From Deltaproteobacteria bacterium (GTDB taxonomy: Bacteria > Desulfobacterota > Desulfarculia > Adiutricales > Adiutricaceae), in assembly GCA_031257955.1 (NCBI GenBank), contig JAIRNQ010000117.1:1-5686 (forward strand): a stretch of DNA of 5,686 nt, in the 5' to 3' direction. The notes under the pieces were generated by a model. That model had not been told where the DNA came from and searched no databases. It saw only the letters and a list, made by a program, of their open reading frames with translations. Positions 1-5,253 of the stretch are shown here, in pieces. The stretch's first letter is position 1; each line of letters starts with the position of its first letter. The position numbers were made by a program, and so were the translations under genes.

Positions 1-884
1 GTGATGCCGTTGGCGAACTGGTCGGGGTCGATGTCTTCGGCGGCCCTGACCCTGGGAACGCTAATGGTGTGGGGACCCACCCCGTGAACGGCTTCCAGGT
101 GCTCGGCGTGCATCAGAAGGGCGGCGAACTCGTAACGGTAGAGTTCCAGCCCAAAAAGGACGCCCAGTCCCACGTCGTCTATGCCGCCTTCCATGGCCCG
201 ATCCATGGCCTCGGTGTGCCAGGCGTAGTCATGCTTGGGGCCGGTGGGGTGGAGTTCCTCGTAGCTCTTGCGGTGGTAGGTCTCCTGGAAAAGGATGTAG
301 GTACCGATGCCGGCTTCCCTGAGCTTGGAGTAGTTCTCGACGGTGGTGGCGGCGATGTTGACGTTAACCCGGCGGATGGCGCCGTTGCGGTGCTTTATCG
401 AGTAGATGGTCTTGATGCTCTCAAGGATATACTCGATGGGATTCATGGTCGGGTGCTCGCCGGCCTCCAAAGCCAAGCGCTTGTGTCCCATGTCCTGAAG
501 GGCCGTGACCTCGTGGACAATTTCTTCCTGGGTCAGCTTCTTTCTGGAAATGTGAGAGTTCTTCTGGTGGTAAGGGCAGTAGAGGCAACCGTTGATACAG
601 TGATTGGACAGATACAGCGGGGCGAACATCACTATGCGGTTGCCGTAGAAATCCTGCTTGATCTGACGGGCCAAGGCGAAGATTTCCTCGTTTTTGTCCT
701 CAAGCTCGCAGTCAAGGAGAACCATGGCCTCGCGGTGGCTGAGGCCGGTCCGGGCCCGGGCTTTTTCCAGGATGGAATCGATCAGGGCGCCGTTGGTGGA
801 GTTCTTCCTGGCGTATTCCAGGGTGTCCAATACCTCGGCGTGATCGATGAAGTCTGTGGCCTTGTTGGATTTGGGATCGTACAT
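1..884 (-). CDS. hydG: [FeFe]-hydrogenase maturation radical SAM tyrosine lyase HydG (3' end cut by window)
   Basis: HydG cleaves tyrosine with radical SAM chemistry and builds the Fe(CO)2(CN) synthon used for the H-cluster of [FeFe]-hydrogenase. The window holds the first 294 residues of a protein usually near 470. The radical SAM motif CINGCLYC gives C96, C100 and C103 (CX3CX2C), followed by PYHQKN and KKLTQEEI. Further HydG-like stretches are HKRLALEAGEHP (near residue 130), NVNIAATT, YILFQETYH and GPHTISVPR close to the cut. The C-terminal part that carries the second, dangler-iron cluster lies outside the window, so its integrity cannot be judged. The start ATG (884-882) has a good AAGGAG ribosome site at 900-895, 10 nt upstream. 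It follows hydE after 62 bp on the same strand and is probably co-transcribed with it. ThiH (thiazole synthesis) is a related family, but the context and motifs favour HydG. Confidence 0.95.
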   Translation of the reverse strand, partial: MYDPKSNKATDFIDHAEVLDTLEYARKNSTNGALIDSILEKARARTGLSHREAMVLLDCELEDKNEEIFALARQIKQDFYGNRIVMFAPLYLSNHCINGCLYCPYHQKNSHISRKKLTQEEIVHEVTALQDMGHKRLALEAGEHPTMNPIEYILESIKTIYSIKHRNGAIRRVNVNIAATTVENYSKLREAGIGTYILFQETYHRKSYEELHPTGPKHDYAWHTEAMDRAMEGGIDDVGLGVLFGLELYRYEFAALLMHAEHLEAVHGVGPHTISVPRVRAAEDIDPDQFANGI

Positions 885-946
885 TTTTTAAAGTCTCCTT
901 CCGGGTCGGGCTTTCCTTTCCCGTTAGCGAATATGCGAAAATCCGT

Positions 947-2020
947 TTAGACAGCCTGGCGCGCTTGGCCAATATGGCCGGCGTAATCCCCTCTGGTCAC
1001 GGCTATGTCGTAACCAATGTTAACCATGCGGCGCTGGATGCAAAAACGGCATTCCGCCGCCTCGTCGCCCGTGCATATTTTGTTGTCGTATAGAAGATAT
1101 TTGTTCCTGACCCCGACCGGGGAGAGGTTAGGCATGATTACGTTGGCCCCGGCCATGACCCCCAGTTCCCGACCGGTCGGCGAAATGGTCCCGAGGGCGG
1201 TGGTGGCCGGAAGGAGCAGCTTGGGGTCCAAGAGCCGTAGGATACCTAGGAGAAAAACCGTCAGCTCCAAAGTCCCAGCCGGATGGCCGGCGAAGGGTGT
1301 ATCTTTATGGGGTATAAAGGGTCCTATGCCAACCATATGTGGTTTAAATTCTTTAATAAAGAGCAGATCGTCCACTAAACATTCGGTGGTTTGGCCGGGA
1401 CTGCCAACCATGAAGCCGCAGCCAACCTGATAGCCGATGTCCCGAAGGTTTTGGAGACAGTCTAACCTCTCCCTGAGAGACATGCTCGCCGGGTGGAGGT
1501 AGGCGTAATGGTCTTCGTTTCTGGTCTCGTGGCGCAAAAGATAGCGTTCGGCCCCGGCCCGGTAAAGGCGTTCGTAACTTTCCGGCGATCTCTCGCCCAG
1601 CGACAAGGTTATGGCGCAGTCGGGATAGCCGGCCCTGATGGCCCGGACTATTCCCACCATCCGATCGTCGGTGTAATGGGGATCCTCGCCGCCCTGGAGG
1701 ACGAAGGTCCTAAAACCCAGCTCGTGGCCCTGCCGACAGCAAGACAGTATCTCGTCCAGGCTTAGGCGGTAGCGATCGGCGTCGAGGTTGCTTTTGCGGA
1801 TACCGCAATAGAGGCAGTCGTTGCGGCAATAGTTGGTAAACTCGATCAGGCCCCTTAGAAAAATGTCCTTACCGTATACGGCATGGCGAACTTCCCTGGC
1901 CGCTTCGAACAGGCATTCGGCCACTTCCGGGGTCCGTCCCTCGATAAGACAGACGAATTCGGACCTGGAAAGGGTCCCTTGGGTCTTAAGTTTATCGACA
2001 AGAGCCGTTGGTGAAATCAT
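947..2020 (-). CDS. hydE: [FeFe]-hydrogenase maturation radical SAM protein HydE
   Basis: HydE is a cytoplasmic radical SAM enzyme that acts on the iron-carbonyl-cyanide product of HydG on the way to the di-iron subcluster. The 357-residue protein has the usual family length (about 350). The radical SAM motif CRNDCLYC sits at residues 65-72 (C65, C69, C72). A second, auxiliary-cluster motif lies near the C-terminus with C316, C324 and C327 (CX7CX2C), matching the spacing known for Thermotoga HydE; this cluster is not essential in the family. FVLQGGEDP, LSLGERSPESY and MVGSPGQT are typical of the HydE/BioB-like barrel. The start at 2020 leaves 48 bp after the upstream TM1266-type gene and lacks a clear Shine-Dalgarno, so translation may depend on read-through from that gene. 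PylB is a close relative, but linkage to hydG makes HydE the firm choice. Confidence 0.95.
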   Translation of the reverse strand: MISPTALVDKLKTQGTLSRSEFVCLIEGRTPEVAECLFEAAREVRHAVYGKDIFLRGLIEFTNYCRNDCLYCGIRKSNLDADRYRLSLDEILSCCRQGHELGFRTFVLQGGEDPHYTDDRMVGIVRAIRAGYPDCAITLSLGERSPESYERLYRAGAERYLLRHETRNEDHYAYLHPASMSLRERLDCLQNLRDIGYQVGCGFMVGSPGQTTECLVDDLLFIKEFKPHMVGIGPFIPHKDTPFAGHPAGTLELTVFLLGILRLLDPKLLLPATTALGTISPTGRELGVMAGANVIMPNLSPVGVRNKYLLYDNKICTGDEAAECRFCIQRRMVNIGYDIAVTRGDYAGHIGQARQAV

Positions 2021-2068
2021 GGTATGGGTACCGGTTATGGTAAGGCGACTATACGCCCTGACGGAAAA

Positions 2069-2329
2069 TTAACCGTCTTTGCTGATGAAATTGGAATAGG
2101 CGGTCTTGGCCGTGACGCCCGGAAGTTTGCCAATCTTGCCGGAGATAGCGCTGATGACGCTTTCCGGGGCGTCGACGGCCACACTGATGATGTTTATCTT
2201 GCGCTGGCTATAAGGAATACCCATCCGGCCAATGATGTATTCCGAATAGTTGTGGAGAACCCTGTTAAGCTCTTCCACCGAATCAGGATTCTCAACCACA
2301 AGACCGATTATGGCTACTCTTGTCTCCAT
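2069..2329 (-). CDS. TM1266-type putative iron-only hydrogenase system regulator
   Basis: This 86-residue protein matches the small family named after Thermotoga TM1266 (putative iron-only hydrogenase system regulator). The family has an ACT-like/NikR C-terminal-like ferredoxin fold and is encoded with hydE and hydG. Visible signs are the opening beta strand METRVAIIGLVVEN, the segment LHNYSEYIIGRMGIPY, and INIISVAVDAPESVISAISGKIGKLPGV, the last typical of NikR/ACT-like domains. No helix-turn-helix is visible, so the regulator label rests on fold and gene neighbourhood, not on demonstrated DNA binding. It may be a ligand-binding or assembly accessory protein. The ATG at 2329-2327 is preceded by AGGGAG at 2343-2338, 8 nt away. 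It is the first clear gene of the minus-strand hyd operon, behind a long structured leader. Confidence 0.88.
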   Translation of the reverse strand: METRVAIIGLVVENPDSVEELNRVLHNYSEYIIGRMGIPYSQRKINIISVAVDAPESVISAISGKIGKLPGVTAKTAYSNFISKDG

Positions 2330-2332
2330 AGT

Positions 2333-2437
2333 TCAGACTCCCTGGGATAGGGGTTGGCGGATAAAAACCCAGGCATCCGTTCCCGGTTTCGGGGCGCCCC
2401 CAAGACCGTTTTCGGTCTTGGGGGATACCCCGGCCAT
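2333..2437 (-). CDS. Possible 34-residue leader ORF before the TM1266-type gene
   Basis: A short open frame starts at ATG 2437-2435 and ends with TGA 2335-2333, only 3 nt before the ATG of the next gene. The peptide begins MAGVSPKTENGLGG and ends FIRQPLSQGV. Its codons resemble those of the neighbouring genes, and its stop position would allow translational coupling. Against it, no Shine-Dalgarno is visible, it belongs to no family I recognise, and a perfect 12-bp hairpin falls inside it. It may be chance in a GC-rich leader. Confidence 0.18.
   Translation of the reverse strand: MAGVSPKTENGLGGAPKPGTDAWVFIRQPLSQGV
2338..2373 (-). promoter_or_regulatory. Ribosome site of the first hyd gene within a possible masking helix
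   Basis: On the minus strand the Shine-Dalgarno AGGGAG (2343-2338) overlaps CCCAGG (2346-2341). CCCAGG can pair with CCTGGG (2373-2368) across a 21-nt loop, which would partly hide the ribosome site. The GGG of that upstream arm can instead pair as GGGTT with AACCC inside the loop, a smaller competing hairpin that would free the site. The ribosome site itself is well supported; the masking is inference from base complementarity. Confidence 0.45.
2397..2424 (-). repeat. Perfect 12-bp inverted repeat in the hyd leader
   Basis: The top strand reads CCCCCAAGACCG, then TTTT, then CGGTCTTGGGGG: a perfect 12-bp dyad with a 4-nt loop. In the hyd transcript the loop is AAAA. No U-tract follows on the minus strand, so it is not a standard terminator for the hyd genes. 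It lies 68 nt before the first hyd start codon and could stabilise the message, mark an RNA processing site or bind a protein. Its function is unknown. Confidence 0.8.
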
Positions 2438-2517
2438 GGCGAATAACCGGCTTATATATATCGCCGAAACAAGCGGAAGGGCCGATCGACCGCGTCACGA
2501 CGAGGGGTTTTCGGAAT

Positions 2518-2545
2518 AAAAAAAAGCGCCCATAATAAAGGCGCT
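2518..2545 (-). terminator. Intrinsic terminator upstream of the hyd operon
   Basis: On the minus strand AGCGCC (2545-2540), a 9-nt loop and GGCGCT (2530-2525) form a GC-rich stem that runs straight into eight T residues (2525-2518). This is a canonical Rho-independent terminator. It ends a transcript from the strong promoter at 2648-2676 after about 120 nt, well before the first hyd gene at 2329. Its left arm is shared with an alternative pairing described under the leader RNA, so termination may be conditional. Confidence 0.72.
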
Positions 2546-2554
2546 AACTGCATA

Positions 2555-2608
2555 TCAAATCAAAGCGCCTTCCGTCTCGAAATAAGACTCAACGTCAGGT
2601 GATGTCAT
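2555..2608 (-). CDS. Possible 17-codon leader peptide inside the leader RNA
   Basis: ATG at 2608-2606 directly follows the first leader hairpin and opens a frame of 17 codons, MTSPDVESYFETEGALI, ending in TGA 2557-2555. A ribosome finishing here would cover the upstream antiterminator arm (2571-2564) and so favour termination, as in classical attenuation. No strong Shine-Dalgarno is visible and no run of one amino acid suggests a sensed tRNA, so chance is at least as likely. Confidence 0.15.
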   Translation of the reverse strand: MTSPDVESYFETEGALI

Positions 2609-2647
2609 AAGGACAAATCCGCTTAAGACGTTTTTGTCCTTAAATGG

Positions 2648-2676
2648 AATATAAGCCTTAGACAAAGGTTTGTCAA
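2648..2676 (-). promoter_or_regulatory. Strong sigma-70-type promoter facing the hyd operon
   Basis: The minus strand has a perfect -35 box TTGACA (2676-2671), an exact 17-bp spacer and a -10 box TATATT (2653-2648, five of six consensus bases). The expected start point is near 2641, at the base of the leader hairpin. A dyad, GACAAA/TTTGTC (2661-2666 and 2669-2674), overlaps the -35 box and is a possible operator. This is the best promoter-like sequence seen in the window. Confidence 0.75.
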
Positions 2677-2694
2677 GAAATTTTTTTCAAAAGT

Positions 2695-2726
2695 AAAAAC
2701 GCCCAATTAGACTTAAGGGAGGGGCG
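2695..2726 (-). terminator. Possible terminator after the flavoprotein gene
   Basis: On the minus strand CGCCC (2726-2722) can pair with GGGCG (2704-2700) across a 17-nt loop, followed at once by TTTTT (2699-2695). The stem is short and the loop long, so it is a weak candidate. Its position, between the flavoprotein gene and the new promoter of the hyd leader, is where a terminator would be expected. Confidence 0.38.
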
Positions 2727-2815
2727 ACGGTTTTTGTCAAAAAATAGATCCGCTGGCCAGCCTGCCCCACCGACCGCCCTGGGCGCTTGGGCGGGGCCGG
2801 CCAAAAGCCTCCCCG

Positions 2816-2957
2816 GGCCCCAATGGGCCCGGTCGCGGCCCCTAAACGGCCCCGGCAAGTCCCCAAACGCGCCATCAGTCGGCCCAAATGGCCCGGTCGC
2901 TGGCCCTAAACGCCACCGGCAAGCCACCAAACGCGCCCTCAGCCGGCCCCGATGGCC
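2816..2957. repeat. GC-rich 64-bp tandem repeat reaching into the end of the flavoprotein gene
   Basis: Two imperfect copies with a 64-bp period lie at 2816-2880 and 2881-2944, and a third short partial copy (GGCCCCGATGGCC) follows at 2945-2957. Shared blocks include CCCGGTCG, CCTAAACG, CCGGCAAG and CAAACGCGCC. The second copy contains the stop codon of the flavoprotein gene (2939-2941), and the equivalent TCA is also present in the first copy. A perfect inverted repeat, CCGGGCCC and GGGCCCGG around CAAT (2813-2832), sits at the outer edge. The top strand is markedly C-rich here. It looks like local tandem duplication of the gene's 3' flank. Confidence 0.7.
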
Positions 2958-3571
2958 TTGGCTATGGCCCGGCCCAGGTTTTCGGCCTCGGCTTGGGCCG
3001 CGAGGTTTTTTGAAAAAACGCTAAACTTATCGGGGGTGATCTTGGCCCCCGGCCCGTATTGGCCCAGGAAGCCGCGGCCCGGGCAGTCTTCGCCAAAGCC
3101 GCAACTCAGGCAGGGCACGTTCCCGCCCAGGGCCAAGGTTCCCTGGTACCTGGTCTTGAGGTAACCGGTGAAATAATTCCCAAACCAGTCGGCCAGTTTG
3201 TCCAGGCCCGAACGGCCGCAGACGACCGCCGCCCCCACTTTGCCCTGGGTAAGGATTGTTCTGTGCCGCAGGGGCCAGTTGCGCTCGACAAAAATCTTGG
3301 TCAGGGCGTTGACCGAGCCGAAGCTGGGATACCCGCTCATGACCAGGGCCTCGGCCTTATCGATCTTGTCCAGCAATGGGTTTACGTCGTCGTCGATGAC
3401 GCAACGGTTGGTCTTAACGCAGCCTTTGCAAGCCCGACAAGCTTTTAGGTTAATCTCCGAGAGCCTGACGAACTCGTAATCCTGGCCGGTCGCTCCCAAA
3501 ACCGCCATGATACCTTGCTCGATGTTCCCGTTTTTTATGGGCGTTCCCGAAAACGCCATTATTTTGGCCAT
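2939..3571 (-). CDS. Flavodoxin-fold iron-sulfur flavoprotein (NADPH-dependent FMN reductase family)
   Basis: The 210-residue protein has the flavodoxin-like start MAKIMAFSGTP, where SGTPIKNGN is the usual FMN phosphate-binding loop. It then carries a compact cysteine motif at C45, C48, C51 and C57 (CX2CX2CX5C), as in Isf-type iron-sulfur flavoproteins, which bind a 4Fe-4S cluster and FMN and pass electrons in anaerobes, often in oxygen or peroxide defence. ALVMSGYPSFGSVNALTKIFVER matches the family's central strand and helix. A second cysteine cluster near the C-terminus (C154, C157, C163 in PCLSCGFGEDC) is extra to the core motif. The start at 3571 was chosen over an upstream ATG at 3646 because the fold begins there and GGGGTGG precedes it; the 25 extra residues look non-coding. 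The physiological partner is unknown, and I see no direct tie to hydrogenase maturation. Confidence 0.82.
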   Translation of the reverse strand: MAKIMAFSGTPIKNGNIEQGIMAVLGATGQDYEFVRLSEINLKACRACKGCVKTNRCVIDDDVNPLLDKIDKAEALVMSGYPSFGSVNALTKIFVERNWPLRHRTILTQGKVGAAVVCGRSGLDKLADWFGNYFTGYLKTRYQGTLALGGNVPCLSCGFGEDCPGRGFLGQYGPGAKITPDKFSVFSKNLAAQAEAENLGRAIAKAIGAG

Positions 3572-3824
3572 GTCGCCACCCCGGGTACGGCCGGCCGACG
3601 GCCCGCCGCCGAAAAGTATCCGGGAACGCCAAGTCCCCGGTCCCATTTTGTTTTTGGCCAGTATATCCTTTCGGCCCGGCCAAAGGGATAGTCGTCGCTA
3701 CGCCCTACCAAAACGAATGCCGAGCGCGATAAGACGCGGCGACTTTCGCCGGGGAAAGGCCCCAGAAGACCCCCCTAGAAGTGACCCAATGCCGACCGGA
3801 AGACGGCCGCCCGGTTAGCCAAAA

Positions 3825-3859
3825 CGGCTTGCCGGTATGCCAGTATGTCGGCTTGCCGG
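3825..3859. repeat. Direct repeat of CGGCTTGCCGG, 24-bp period
   Basis: CGGCTTGCCGG occurs exactly at 3825-3835 and again at 3849-3859, just upstream of the possible promoter of the Nudix gene. The spacing of 24 bp, a little over two helical turns, would put the two copies on nearly the same DNA face, as for a pair of operator sites. Chance duplication is also possible. Confidence 0.45.
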
Positions 3860-3861
3860 CC

Positions 3862-3890
3862 TTTAACTGGGTCGCGAGATCGGGTATAAT
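3862..3890 (+). promoter_or_regulatory. Possible promoter of the Nudix gene
   Basis: A perfect -10 box TATAAT lies at 3885-3890. Seventeen bases upstream is TTTAAC (3862-3867), a poor -35 box with three of six consensus bases. The predicted start near 3897 would give a leader of about 120 nt before the ATG at 4017. The two CGGCTTGCCGG copies directly upstream may help recruit or block polymerase. Confidence 0.42.
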
Positions 3891-4016
3891 TTTGCCCTAA
3901 ACGGGCCCAGTGTTTGATTCCCCCGGTCACTTACCGGCCGAATCCACCGCTCCCAATGGCGCGTCGCCCAATTAGGCCCAAAAAATCATTTACGCCAATC
4001 ATGAAGGCCATTTCCT

Positions 4017-4430
4017 ATGATCATAGTCTCAGCCGCCGTAATCGTTAACGATCTACGGCAAATTCTTATATGCCAGAGGGGCGCCGGCGGAAGCTGCGAA
4101 TACTTGTGGGAATTTCCCGGCGGAAAGCTGGAAAAGGGAGAAACGCCGGTCGATTGCTTGGCCAGGGAATGCCTCGAGGAACTGGGAGTGACGGTCGAAG
4201 TCGGCCAGTTTCTGGGCGCGCTGACCCACTCGCGCTCCGGCCTGGACTTTCAACTTATTTTTTATTTCGCCCGTATCGTCGGTGGCGAGATAATCGCCAA
4301 GGTGCACCGACAGACAAAATGGATTGATTTTTCGGAGATAGGCCAATACGAACTTTGCCCGGCCGACAAAGACGCGTTACGCTTAATTGGGTTCTATTTT
4401 TTTCTCGATAAAAACAAGATTAAACACTAA
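4017..4430 (+). CDS. MutT-type Nudix hydrolase, probable 8-oxo-dGTP diphosphatase
   Basis: The 137-residue protein carries a complete Nudix box from G36 to V58: G36, E42, R50, E51, E54, E55 and G57 fit GX5EX7REUXEEXGU, with cysteine at the usual hydrophobic position 52. MIIVSAAVIVND at the start and YLWEFPGGKLEKGE before the box are typical of MutT, which hydrolyses oxidised dGTP to prevent mutation. The late segment KWIDFSEIGQYELCPADKDAL matches the MutT C-terminal half, and the length is normal for the family (about 130). The start ATG has GAAGG 9 nt upstream. It stands alone on the plus strand, divergent from the flavoprotein gene. Sequence alone does not prove 8-oxo-dGTP as the substrate, so a related Nudix activity is possible. 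Confidence 0.88.
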   Translation: MIIVSAAVIVNDLRQILICQRGAGGSCEYLWEFPGGKLEKGETPVDCLARECLEELGVTVEVGQFLGALTHSRSGLDFQLIFYFARIVGGEIIAKVHRQTKWIDFSEIGQYELCPADKDALRLIGFYFFLDKNKIKH

Positions 4431-4514
4431 AATGATTATAACGCCGAATTGTCCGTAGGCCAGTCAGGCCCCCAAAAGCTACATCGGTTGGTGGATCGGC
4501 TGACACCAGTGAAC

Positions 4515-4560
4515 AAAAGCCCCAGACATAAAGGTCTAAAGGGCTCTAAAGGGCGCTTTT
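4515..4560 (+). terminator. Possible terminator of the Nudix gene
   Basis: About 85 nt after the stop codon, nested pairings can form: AGCCC 4518-4522 with GGGCT 4541-4545, enclosing AGAC 4524-4527 with GTCT 4534-4537. An alternative outer stem is AAAAGC 4515-4520 with GCTTTT 4555-4560. Only four T residues follow, then a run of A, so it is weak as an intrinsic terminator. Confidence 0.33.
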
Positions 4561-5136
4561 AAAAAAAACGATTATCGATATGCGCTTAATTGTCGATAGC
4601 CGAGTAAACCAGCTAGAACAATTAGTAATATATAGGTTAGATTTTTGGCCTCATCGTTAAATTCTATGGTAATTATTGCGACTCAAAAAGGCTAATTAAT
4701 ATAAGTATAATTAATAAAATCCGCAAATTTTAGTTCTTTTTTTATACAAATTGAAATAAGAGCTTCAATAAGATAATAAATACCTATTAATTTTTATTCA
4801 TTACCCTAATCATTTTTCATGCCAACAAAAAGAAAGCCAATAGGAAATAAAAAGATTATAGATGAACAATTTAACTCCATTGATCTAGTTAAGATTTCCC
4901 TTTTGATGCTTGGAACTACTTCGTGAAAGGATTCAAATGACCGGTTAATTCTTACATAGTTCCTAAAGGCTTAACGCGGTTTAGCCTTGTTTCGAGAACT
5001 TTTTGCCTTAGTTGGGTTCAGGGTTTTCTCCAAAAGTCATTCCCTTAAAAGTCAACTTCAGCGCTCTGAAAATGGGGATAATTTGAATTTGAAATAAACT
5101 ATAGCATTAATAGTATAATTTATATCGCTTAAGATA

Positions 5137-5253
5137 CTATTTATCATCCCTGAAGCAGATTTTTTTACCTTCAAAAGGATCCACATCCGACATTACAGTA
5201 ATATGCGGCTCTGATATCCCTTCCGGCTTGATTTCCATACTCCAATACCCCAT
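5137..5253 (-). pseudogene. Short orphan reading frame, possible gene remnant
   Basis: A 38-codon frame starts at ATG 5253-5251 and stops at TAG 5139-5137. The peptide, with MGYWSMEIKPEGISEPH at its start and FEGKKICFRDDK at its end, has a mixed composition that looks more protein-like than the surrounding AT-rich sequence. A second in-frame ATG gives MEIKPEG. No Shine-Dalgarno or family match is evident. It could be a small gene, a fragment of a decayed one, or chance. Confidence 0.22.

Larger units (their letters stand above)
2518..2641 (-). ncRNA. Candidate cis-regulatory leader RNA or small RNA of the hyd operon
   Basis: A transcript starting about 7 nt after the promoter's -10 box begins at or next to a 10-bp hairpin (TAAGGACAAA 2642-2633 with TTTGTCCTTA 2617-2608). 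A second hairpin follows, GUCUU 2588-2584 with GAGAC 2578-2574. The loop of the first can pair with a downstream segment as a 6-bp pseudoknot (AACGUC 2632-2627, GACGUU 2596-2591). At the 3' end AAGGCGCT (2571-2564) is perfectly complementary to AGCGCCTT (2545-2538), an 8-bp antiterminator that excludes the intrinsic terminator at 2545-2525. Promoter, aptamer-sized structured region, antiterminator and terminator are thus in the order of a riboswitch or attenuator ahead of hydrogenase maturation genes. I do not recognise a known riboswitch class. If terminator read-through does not occur, it could instead be a stand-alone RNA of about 120 nt. Confidence 0.5.
3572..4016. other. Intergenic region between two divergent genes
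   Basis: This 445-bp gap separates the minus-strand flavoprotein gene from the plus-strand Nudix gene. It holds a possible plus-strand promoter, a short direct repeat (both listed separately) and a weak minus-strand TATACT at 3665-3660 that could serve the flavoprotein gene but lacks a good -35 box. No convincing gene is visible; open frames here are GC-rich and arginine/proline-heavy without family features. Confidence 0.5.

Noticed and set aside
69..950. Long plus-strand open frame opposite hydG
   Set aside because: The opposite strand encodes HydG with its radical SAM motif and ribosome site. The plus-strand product is a glycine/valine-rich shadow with no family features.
1017..1765. Plus-strand frames opposite hydE
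   Set aside because: They are antisense to a full-length HydE with both cysteine motifs intact and have no recognisable domain.
2655..2688. Plus-strand terminator: GACAAA/TTTGTC hairpin followed by a T run
   Set aside because: It looks like a terminator on the plus strand, but no plus-strand gene lies upstream. The same bases form the -35 region of a strong minus-strand promoter, so an operator reading is preferred.
2673..3024. Overlapping frames of about 66-96 codons on both strands across the GC-rich repeats
   Set aside because: Open frames in both directions come from the tandem C-rich repeats. The products are low-complexity proline, glycine and arginine with no ribosome sites.
3572..3646. 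N-terminal extension of the flavoprotein from ATG 3646
   Set aside because: The flavodoxin fold starts at MAKIMAF. The 25 preceding residues are arginine/glycine-rich and unlike any family member I know.
5032..5054. AAAAGTCA direct repeat, two copies 15 bp apart
   Set aside because: It is short, in AT-rich DNA, and not associated with a promoter or gene; expected by chance.
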